Source of the DNA: Chloroflexota bacterium
GTDB lineage: Bacteria > Chloroflexota > Anaerolineae > Anaerolineales > E44-bin32
Assembly (NCBI GenBank): GCA_026390045.1
Contig: JAPLGR010000209.1
Coordinates: 1-10,967 of the forward strand
DNA: 10,967 bases
Direction: 5' to 3'
Numbering within the stretch: the first letter of the stretch is position 1; the number at the start of each line of letters is the position of its first letter. A program made the translations under genes and the position numbers. Of the stretch, positions 5,942 through 10,967 are shown in pieces. The notes beneath the pieces were generated by a model. The model saw only the letters and a program-made list of their open reading frames with translations, was not told the DNA's origin and did not search any database.

Positions 5942-7470
5942 TGGTGACAGCCATGAATATAGATGAACCCTACGTGCTCGGCCTGGATATGGGCACCTCG
6001 ACTGTCAAGGCGGCCCTCTTCTCTGCAGACGGCGCGCAGGTCGGCCTACAATCGGACGAGTACCTGCTGCCGCCCGAAGGTCAGTTGGTGGAGGCCGACC
6101 CTGAGACGTACTGGTCGCCGATCGTTCGCTCCATCCGGAAGCTCCTCCAGGGATTTCCGGGCCGCCCAGAACAGATCGTCGCCGTCTCCACCTCAACTTT
6201 CGGCGAGACGATCTTCCCGATGGCTGCCGATCACTCGCCTACTCGGCCTTCCATCTCCTGGATGGACAACCGGTCGACGGCCGAAGCGCAGGCCCTGATC
6301 GACCGGGTTGGCCTTCGGGACATCCAGAGCATCAGCGGACAGGGCGACGTGACGGCGACCTGGCCGGCTACGAAGTTCCTGTGGATGGCCCGTAACGAAC
6401 CGGATGTGTTCAGGCGGACTGCCAAGTTCCTTCTGCCCAATGACTACCTGCTCTTCAGGCTCAGCGGCGAGATGATTGCCGAGGAGACCATGTGGTCGGA
6501 TTCCCTGGTCATGGACATCCGGCGTAAGGCATGGTCGGAGCCCTTGATGGAGGCTGCCGGGATCACGGCCGAAAAGCTGCCCTCGCTCATGCCGCCCTGC
6601 ACGGTGATTGGCCGAATCAGTCCGGCCTGCGCCGAGGAGACAGGCCTGAGCGTGCAGACCAAGGTGGTCTCGGGGGCTATGGATCAGATGTGCGCAGGGG
6701 TCGGCGCCGGCAACATCGTGCCCGGCATCATCACCGAGAGCACGGGTACCGTCGTCGCCCTGCTGGCCACCACTCGGGAGCCGATCATCGACTTCGCCAC
6801 GAAGGTCCCCTGTCAGATCCACGCCGTCCCCGGCATGTACTGCCTGCTGCCATGGAGCCCGACTGGCGGCATGGTGCTCAAGTGGTTCAAGGACCGATTC
6901 TGCGAGGAGGAGAAGCAGCGCGCGGCCGAGACCGGTGTCGATGTCTACGACGTGCTGTGCGAGAAAGCTTCCCGCGTGCCGGCTGGGAGCGACGGGCTGA
7001 TCATGCTTCCCCATTTGGAAGGATCAGGGTTTCCCGAGTTCGTGCCCTCCGCACGCGGGGTGCTGTTCGGGCTTGCCCTGCGTCATGGAAAGCCGCACGT
7101 CATCCGCGCGATCCTTGAGGCTATCGCATACCTGATCAAGTCCAACGTAGAAGTGCTTCAGAAGGTTGGTGCGGGGGCGGACGAGGTTCGTGTCCTCGGG
7201 GGCGGGGCCAAGAGCGCCCTGTGGAACCAGATCAAGGCTGACGTCCTCGGATTGCCCATCGCTGTTCCGGGGAACCGGGAGGCAGCCGTCCTGGGTGCGG
7301 CGATCATTGCGACGGTTGGCGCAGGCCTACATCCCGACTTTTCCACCGCGGTCAAGGCCATGACACGCATGGAGACTCGCATCCAGCCCAATCCCGCCAA
7401 CCGCGAGGTCTACACTGACGGCTACCGGCGATACCGGCGGCTGTTCGGCCATGTCACGGAACTGTTCTAG
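5941..7470 (+). CDS. FGGY-family carbohydrate kinase (LsrK/xylulokinase-like)
   Basis: 509 residues, the full two-domain length. The N-terminal ASKHA domain opens with LGLDMGTSTVKAALF (13-27), the ATP-phosphate motif. ISWMDNR (105-111) contacts sugar in this family. The probable catalytic base is Asp248 in SGAMDQM. The C-terminal domain has ITESTGTVVALL (264-275) and the signature-like VLGGGAKSALWNQIKADVLG (418-437), then EAAVLGAA. A segment with WFKDRFCEEEK and ASRVPAGSDG (315-352) resembles the same region of LsrK as I remember it. It phosphorylates a ketose or similar sugar in the cytoplasm; the sugar is unknown. The ATG at 5941 forms TGATG with the regulator stop. GGAGG lies 13 bases upstream, and an in-frame ATG at 5953 with GGTGA 5 bases before it is a fair alternative. 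The SIS gene follows after 89 bases. Confidence 0.92.
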   Translation: MVTAMNIDEPYVLGLDMGTSTVKAALFSADGAQVGLQSDEYLLPPEGQLVEADPETYWSPIVRSIRKLLQGFPGRPEQIVAVSTSTFGETIFPMAADHSPTRPSISWMDNRSTAEAQALIDRVGLRDIQSISGQGDVTATWPATKFLWMARNEPDVFRRTAKFLLPNDYLLFRLSGEMIAEETMWSDSLVMDIRRKAWSEPLMEAAGITAEKLPSLMPPCTVIGRISPACAEETGLSVQTKVVSGAMDQMCAGVGAGNIVPGIITESTGTVVALLATTREPIIDFATKVPCQIHAVPGMYCLLPWSPTGGMVLKWFKDRFCEEEKQRAAETGVDVYDVLCEKASRVPAGSDGLIMLPHLEGSGFPEFVPSARGVLFGLALRHGKPHVIRAILEAIAYLIKSNVEVLQKVGAGADEVRVLGGGAKSALWNQIKADVLGLPIAVPGNREAAVLGAAIIATVGAGLHPDFSTAVKAMTRMETRIQPNPANREVYTDGYRRYRRLFGHVTELF

Positions 7471-7477
7471 GGGGACT

Positions 7478-7489
7478 TTCGGCGCCGAA
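7478..7489. repeat. 12-base perfect palindrome between kinase and SIS genes
   Basis: TTCGGCGCCGAA is a perfect 12-base palindrome starting 8 bases after the kinase stop. With no loop it is more likely a dimer-binding site or an mRNA-end structure than a terminator, and no T-run follows. The rest of the 89-base gap includes a run of eight G (7505-7512). Confidence 0.35.
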
Positions 7490-7559
7490 CGGCCTCATCT
7501 CCGTGGGGGGGGACCCAGCCGGAATCGATCAGAGCTACAACAAGCAAGGGGATCTGACG

Positions 7560-8183
7560 ATGAAGAGGTCTGAGGCACTTGCCGTTGCCCGGGAGACGAT
7601 GAGCCGCGAGGCCGAAGCAGTTGCCGCGATGGCACCCGCCATCGGTGACGCCTTCTGGACAGCCTGCGGGCTAATTGCGCGGTGCAAGGGAATCGTCTGG
7701 GTGACGGGGGTTGGGACTTCCGGGATGGTGGGTGCGCGCTTCGCGCATATCCTGACCGATTGCGGCGTCCGCTCGATCTTCCTCTCTCCCGATCTTGGCC
7801 TGCACGGGCATTCGGGAGCCATGGCGGCGTCGGAAGTCCTCGTGGCGATATCGCGCGGCGGGGAGAGCGCCGAGGTGAACACCTTGGCCGCTATCGCCAA
7901 CTCCCGATCGCTGGCAACCATTGCCTTTGTGGACAATGAATCCTCTGCGCTTGCGCGCACGTGCCAGCACGTCCTGCCGATTCACAGCCCCACGGAATAT
8001 GAACTGGGTGGCTACTGCGCCACGACCAGCACGGTCGTCTGCTCCGCCGTCTGCGATGCGATCTGTGCGGTGGTGCTGAAGCACAAGGGCTACACGCTTG
8101 CCGAATTCAGCGGCACGCATCCTGGGGGAGCGGTCGGTCGAGCTGTGTCGAGGCGGAGCTCGAGAGCTGGAGGTACCGAATGA
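7560..8183 (+). CDS. SIS-domain sugar-phosphate isomerase-like protein (KdsD/GutQ/KpsF type, no CBS domains)
   Basis: 207 residues from ATG 7560, which has AAGGGG 8 bases upstream; a GTG at 7503 would add 19 unconvincing residues. A single SIS domain spans about 35-195: GVGTSG (50-55), HGHSGAM (82-88), AISRGGESAEV (96-106) and SGTHPGGAVGR (184-194), in the order seen in D-arabinose-5-phosphate isomerases. KdsD has GKSG at the first motif with a functionally important lysine; here the position is Thr53. The His of HPGG (His187) and a nearby Glu (146 or 148) are kept. The two CBS domains of KdsD are absent; the protein ends about 13 residues after HPGGAVGR. It probably binds or isomerises a sugar phosphate, but activity is uncertain. 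Its stop overlaps the dehydrogenase ATG by 4 bases (ATGA), so the two are coupled. Confidence 0.85.
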   Translation: MKRSEALAVARETMSREAEAVAAMAPAIGDAFWTACGLIARCKGIVWVTGVGTSGMVGARFAHILTDCGVRSIFLSPDLGLHGHSGAMAASEVLVAISRGGESAEVNTLAAIANSRSLATIAFVDNESSALARTCQHVLPIHSPTEYELGGYCATTSTVVCSAVCDAICAVVLKHKGYTLAEFSGTHPGGAVGRAVSRRSSRAGGTE

Positions 8184-9211
8184 AGGTTCACTCGTTCGCG
8201 TTGCATGCCAAGGAAGACCTGAGGTCGCTCGAGTGGGACATCCCCGAGATCGAGCCCGGGGGCGTCCTGTTGCGCGTCATCGCCTGCGGCATCTGCGGTT
8301 CCGATCTGCGCATGTTCTACGAGGGGCCATCTCCCCGCTACACCCTGCCGATCGTCCTGGGCCATGAGTTCACAGGGACGGTGGTTCAGGTTGGTGCAAA
8401 CGTGAAAAGCTTCAAGCCTGGCGACGTGGCCGCGGTTGCTCCCCTCATTCCCTGTATGAGCTGCCGGCCGTGCAGCCACGGCCAGGACAACCTGTGCGAG
8501 ACCGGGCAGGTGATCGGTACTCACATCGCCGGCGCGATGGCCGACCACTTCTATGTCCCTGAACGGATGGTTAGCGACGGAGGTCTGGTCAAGCTGCCGG
8601 CAGGTGCAGACCCGAGAGTCTCAGCGCTGACCGAGATCGTGGGCTGTTGCCTGCACGGCATACGGCAGACCGACTTCCAAGTTGGCGACTCTGTGTTGAT
8701 CATCGGGGAAGGGCCCATCGGTTTGGCTCACCTTCAGCTTCTGCGGCTAATGGGCGCCGGTCAGATCGTGATGACGGGTCTGATTCAGAATAGGCTCAAG
8801 CTAGCGGAGGAGTTGGGGGCGTCGGTTGCCCTGGATGTTGGCAAGCACGACCTCAAGCAGTATGCCCAGGACAAGGGTTTCAAGCCGGACTTGGCGATCG
8901 TGGCCACGCCCGTCATGCCGGCATCTGAGTTGGCGCTCGAGCTGCTCCGATGGGGCGGCACTCTGCTCCTGTTCAGCGGTTATCCGTACGGAACAACGAT
9001 GACCTTGGACGCCTACCGCTTCCACTATGCCGAGAAGCACATCCACGGAAGCATCGACTGTAACATCCGGGACTTCCAGAATGCGACGGAGCTCCTGCCC
9101 AGGCTTCAGATGGGGCGGCTGATCACCCAGGCGTTCCCGCTGAAGGACACACTGCAGGCCTTCCGGGCTGCGCGGAATCCAGAGGCTATCAAGACCATGA
9201 TCGAGGCCTAG
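8180..9211 (+). CDS. Zinc-dependent medium-chain dehydrogenase (polyol/sugar dehydrogenase-like)
   Basis: 343 residues, typical for sorbitol and threonine dehydrogenases. The GroES-like domain has catalytic zinc ligands Cys37 (CGICGSD), His62-Glu63 (LGHE) and a probable fourth, Glu152. The structural zinc lobe has Cys92, Cys95, Cys98 and Cys106. The Rossmann domain has GEGPIG (176-181). The acidic residue that usually ends the second strand and selects NAD appears to be Gly200 (VMTGLIQNRL), so NADP or a relaxed choice is possible. It likely oxidises a polyol or sugar hydroxyl to a ketone, feeding the isomerases and kinase of this locus. It starts within the SIS stop codon region and is the last gene of the rightward operon; a weak GC hairpin follows the stop. 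Confidence 0.93.
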   Translation: MKVHSFALHAKEDLRSLEWDIPEIEPGGVLLRVIACGICGSDLRMFYEGPSPRYTLPIVLGHEFTGTVVQVGANVKSFKPGDVAAVAPLIPCMSCRPCSHGQDNLCETGQVIGTHIAGAMADHFYVPERMVSDGGLVKLPAGADPRVSALTEIVGCCLHGIRQTDFQVGDSVLIIGEGPIGLAHLQLLRLMGAGQIVMTGLIQNRLKLAEELGASVALDVGKHDLKQYAQDKGFKPDLAIVATPVMPASELALELLRWGGTLLLFSGYPYGTTMTLDAYRFHYAEKHIHGSIDCNIRDFQNATELLPRLQMGRLITQAFPLKDTLQAFRAARNPEAIKTMIEA

Positions 9212-9215
9212 GCCT

Positions 9216-9230
9216 GCCGGGAGATCCGGC
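9216..9230. terminator. Short GC hairpin just after the dehydrogenase stop
   Basis: GCCGG, a GAGAT loop and CCGGC form a 5-base stem starting 5 bases after the TAG. There is no T-run, so it is a poor intrinsic terminator; it could mark the mRNA 3' end. Confidence 0.25.
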
Positions 9231-9294
9231 CCTGAAGACGGCACTCACAGGCGCCGCGATGGCCTGGTGAGAGAGGGTCACCCAGGAAAGCGAA

Positions 9295-9331
9295 GTCCTC
9301 ACGGTTCCCTCCGCGGGCTGGCCGTGAGGAC
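9295..9331. repeat. Perfect 10-base inverted repeat, possible operon-end hairpin
   Basis: GTCCTCACGG (9295-9304) and CCGTGAGGAC (9322-9331) are exact reverse complements around a 17-base loop that itself contains CCGCGG. It lies 83 bases after the dehydrogenase stop. The stem is strong enough to stop transcription or protect an mRNA end, but no T-run follows. Confidence 0.5.
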
Positions 9332-9368
9332 AGAGGAGTCGATCTGGTGGGCGCGGGGGGCTCGAACC

Positions 9369-9400
9369 CCGTTCGGGCCGGCGCCCGCCGGGGCGAACGG
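9369..9400. repeat. Two-part symmetric hairpin with a GG/GG internal loop
   Basis: The outer arms CCGTTCG (9369-9375) and CGAACGG (9394-9400) and the inner arms CCGGC (9378-9382) and GCCGG (9387-9391) are all perfect. A GG pair on each side separates them, and the terminal loop is GCCC. The symmetry is exact over 32 bases. Confidence 0.55.
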
Positions 9401-9457
9401 CCCTCGACCTTACGGATTTGAACTAGCTCGGCTGGAACCCCTACTGCAGACCCTACG

Positions 9458-9469
9458 GTACGGCCGTAC
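9458..9469. repeat. 12-base perfect palindrome
   Basis: GTACGGCCGTAC reads the same on both strands. No role is evident. Confidence 0.3.
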
Positions 9470-9551
9470 TGATAGCCATCGCGACAGCAAACTGCTCATA
9501 CTCGTGAGGTCTACGGTGGCTCCTATGGACCCCTCTCTGATCCTCAATTGA

Positions 9552-9579
9552 CTGCGCGAATCGATTCCGATAATCGCAG
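9552..9579. repeat. Inverted repeat around a 10-base palindrome
   Basis: CTGCG (9552-9556) pairs with CGCAG (9575-9579). Between them lies the perfect palindrome GAATCGATTC (9558-9567). Confidence 0.3.
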
Positions 9580-9638
9580 ATTACCAGAACTAGTCGGCAC
9601 GGGCAATGGGATGGAAGCCGGAGGGTGGGGCAGTGGCC

Positions 9639-9772
9639 TGGCGTCCACGGATCAGTCGCGAGATCTGCTTTCCCCATTGGCGCGGGAAGCCAGAGGTGCC
9701 GCGCTGTCTGGCTCCCAATGGGACGGGGTCCGATCACGTCCCGGAACTGGAATCGGCGGTTCGTGGACGCCA
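9639..9772. repeat. Long nested inverted repeat (134 bases)
   Basis: The outer arms TGGCGTCCACG (9639-9649) and CGTGGACGCCA (9762-9772) match perfectly over 11 bases. Inside them CCCATTGG (9673-9680) pairs with CCAATGGG (9715-9722), and AGCCAGA (9688-9694) pairs with TCTGGCT (9707-9713). All three pairs are collinear, so one long branched stem with a 12-base terminal loop can form. This is the strongest sign of a structured RNA or mobile-element end in the window. Confidence 0.5.
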
Positions 9773-9831
9773 AGAGGTCCTCATCATGCTACCGGCTGCC
9801 GCGGCGGAGGGCCGTTGCCGGACCAAGTCCC

Positions 9832-9903
9832 TCCGAGCTCAAAAGACTTGTGACGGAGATCGGCACACCTACTCGTGTTTCGCGACACATCCTGGCTAGT
9901 TGA
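9832..9903 (+). pseudogene. Possible helix-turn-helix remnant
   Basis: The frame ending at the TAA/TAG-type stop at 9901-9903 reads PSELKRLVTEIGTPTRVSRH before ILAS. It resembles the helix-turn-helix pattern (LxxLVxExGxxxxVxRHLxxS) found in phage and HNH-type proteins. Nothing convincing precedes it in the same frame, and no continuation follows. It could be the decayed end of a mobile-element gene, or chance. Confidence 0.2.
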
Positions 9904-10021
9904 CTGCGGGGGGAGGAGCACGCCCTGATCTCCGTGCAAGCGAGCCAGGCGGAGCGCCATCCGATGCTTCGGGCTTCGCGTTTCCCCAAGTTCGTTGGAA
10001 TTGAGAATCGGCAGATGTCAA

Positions 10022-10040
10022 CACACCGTTCCGGGGTGTG
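10022..10040. terminator. Hairpin between convergent units
   Basis: CACACC (10022-10027) and GGTGTG (10035-10040) flank a 7-base loop. It lies about 140 bases beyond the esterase stop on the esterase's downstream side. Neither strand has a T-run, so terminator function is weak. Confidence 0.25.
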
Positions 10041-10176
10041 ACGCCCTTCCTGACGCTCCACAGTGATGCCCAGGGCTGAGTCGGCAACATGTCCCGCAAC
10101 TAGTATGGGGTCTGAAGGGACCAACGCCACGCTTGTTCCAGGTTGCTAGAATGACCCGCGCTCGGATAAGGGAGTG

Positions 10177-10967
10177 TCAATTCCAACGCGAGCGCAGGAA
10201 CTTGATCTTCTCGATGACCTGGAAGTGCATTCGGGCTTCGTGCTGGCTGTACGGCCAGATGCGAATATCCTTGGGCCCAGCGTAGTGGTTATACGCGGCG
10301 AAGATCGTTGACGGGGGACACACGTCATCCATAAGCCCAACGGAGAACAGACTCTCTGCGTGCGCGCGGACTGCAAAATTGAGTCCGTCGACATAGGAGA
10401 GGGTCCGAAAGACCACGTCCTCCTTGTCGCGGTGGACCCGTAGATAGCCGGTCAGTTCGGAGTATGGAGCGGCATCTGTGATTCCCACGGCCCGCCGGAA
10501 ATGGCACAGAAAGGGAACGTCTGGCATAGCAATCGACACGGATGGATCCAATCCCGCCACCGCCAAGGCAATGCCGCCGCCTTGACTGGCCCCTGTGACG
10601 GCAACCTTGGAGGGGTCGACCATGGGATGCGCCCGGGCTGTGTCCACAGCTCGAATTGCATCAGTGACGAGCCGGCGGTAGTAGTACGTCCGAGGGTCAA
10701 GGATTCCCCTGGTCATGAATCCGGGATACTGTGGGTTGGTCCCCTCTGGTTCAGGATCCGGAGTGTCCCCCGGACTTCCCTCGCTCCCCTGTCCACGTGT
10801 ATCCATGACCAGATTGGCATAGCCCAGGCTGCTCCACAGGAGCCAATCCGCAGGGAATGCCCGGCCGGCCCCATAGCTTGTGAACTCAACCACGCAAGGC
10901 AATCGTCCTGATCGCTGGGATGGGACCATGAACCAACCTTTGATCGGCTGCCCATCAAAACCGCCGA
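10177..10967 (-). CDS. Acetyl xylan esterase (AXE1/cephalosporin-C deacetylase family), C-terminal part
   Basis: The gene enters from the right edge and ends with TGA at 10177-10179; about 263 of the usual 320 residues are visible. Reading upstream of the Met at 10929, the frame stays open and gives GGFDGQPIKGWFMVP, a typical early segment of this family, so that Met is not the start. Counting from it, the alpha/beta-hydrolase triad is Ser115 (GASQGGG), Asp201 (GLMDDVCPPST) and His230 (YSQHE). The order and spacing match AXE1 enzymes such as the Thermotoga one. Family members remove acetyl groups from xylo-oligosaccharides or other small acetylated sugars, usually in the cytoplasm, and no signal peptide can be judged. 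It is convergent with the rightward operon and 965 bases away, so probably not co-regulated. Confidence 0.92.
   Translation of the reverse strand, partial: GGFDGQPIKGWFMVPSQRSGRLPCVVEFTSYGAGRAFPADWLLWSSLGYANLVMDTRGQGSEGSPGDTPDPEPEGTNPQYPGFMTRGILDPRTYYYRRLVTDAIRAVDTARAHPMVDPSKVAVTGASQGGGIALAVAGLDPSVSIAMPDVPFLCHFRRAVGITDAAPYSELTGYLRVHRDKEDVVFRTLSYVDGLNFAVRAHAESLFSVGLMDDVCPPSTIFAAYNHYAGPKDIRIWPYSQHEARMHFQVIEKIKFLRSRWN

Larger units (their letters stand above)
9212..10176. other. 965-base gene-free, palindrome-dense intergenic region
   Basis: No open frame here has recognisable family sequence plus a credible ribosome site. The interval separates the rightward operon from the convergent esterase gene. 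It holds a series of perfect inverted repeats at 9216-9230, 9295-9331, 9369-9400, 9458-9469, 9552-9579, 9639-9772 and 10022-10040. It also has a tRNA-3'-end-like word at 9345-9370 and an HTH-like peptide at 9832-9903. It may be a structured RNA, a decayed insertion or a stretch of transcript-end structures; the sequence does not decide between these. Confidence 0.5.

Noticed and set aside
6193..7014. 273-residue minus-strand open frame inside the kinase gene
   Set aside because: Antisense to a strongly supported FGGY kinase with its catalytic motifs in frame; composition looks like a shadow.
7503..7559. Upstream GTG start for the SIS protein
   Set aside because: It would add 19 residues read through a run of eight G, with no ribosome site, while ATG 7560 has a good one.
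9240..9340. RNase P RNA-like word AGGAAAG followed by GTCC
   Set aside because: The conserved P4 sequence is interrupted, and no second P4 half or other conserved RNase P elements follow.
9345..9440. Intact minus-strand tRNA gene
   Set aside because: A T-arm and CCA-like end exist, but the acceptor 5' strand and D-arm are missing and the spacing between T-arm and CCA is off by one.
9453..9773. 106-residue minus-strand and several 90-100-residue plus-strand frames in the intergenic region
   Set aside because: They overlap each other, lack ribosome sites and show no recognisable domain. Their existence reflects high G+C. Only the short HTH-like end is kept, at low confidence.

Overview
The window reads as chromosomal DNA of a GC-rich bacterium (roughly 60% G+C or a little more by eye). 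Protein style fits a Chloroflexota- or Actinobacteriota-like lineage, but nothing here fixes the taxon. There are nine protein genes, two of them cut by the window edges. I see no CRISPR array, rRNA gene, intact tRNA gene or intact mobile element.

Layout. Positions 1-4977 hold a leftward operon, read from 4977 down: a class I aldolase of the DeoC/FbaB/LacD group (closest in feel to LsrF), an M24-fold protein that has lost metal ligands, an L-arabinose-isomerase-like protein, a class III PLP aminotransferase, and the start of a second fucose/arabinose-isomerase-like gene that runs off the left edge. Gaps are 10 to 50 bases. A 166-base divergent control region (4978-5143) carries a near-consensus sigma-70 promoter for the left operon, an extended -10 promoter for the right operon, and repeated ATTGT words overlapping both -35 boxes. 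Positions 5144-9211 hold the rightward operon: a DeoR-family regulator, an FGGY sugar kinase, a KdsD/GutQ-like SIS-domain protein and a zinc medium-chain dehydrogenase. Two of its three junctions overlap by 1 and 4 bases.

Positions 9212-10176 (965 bases) hold no convincing gene but are dense in perfect inverted repeats, with a tRNA-3'-end-like word and a possible HTH-like remnant. Positions 10177 to the right edge hold the C-terminal part of a leftward acetyl xylan esterase (AXE1 family).

How the genes may work together (inference). The two divergent operons look like one regulon under the DeoR protein, for uptake-independent catabolism of an uncommon sugar, polyol or amino sugar. The dehydrogenase and isomerases would make a ketose, the FGGY kinase would phosphorylate it, and the LsrF-like aldolase would cleave the sugar phosphate. 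The aminotransferase and the M24-fold protein have no standard place in a simple pentose or hexose pathway, so the set may be an undescribed route. No transporter is visible in the window. The esterase suggests a plant-polysaccharide diet but is a separate unit.
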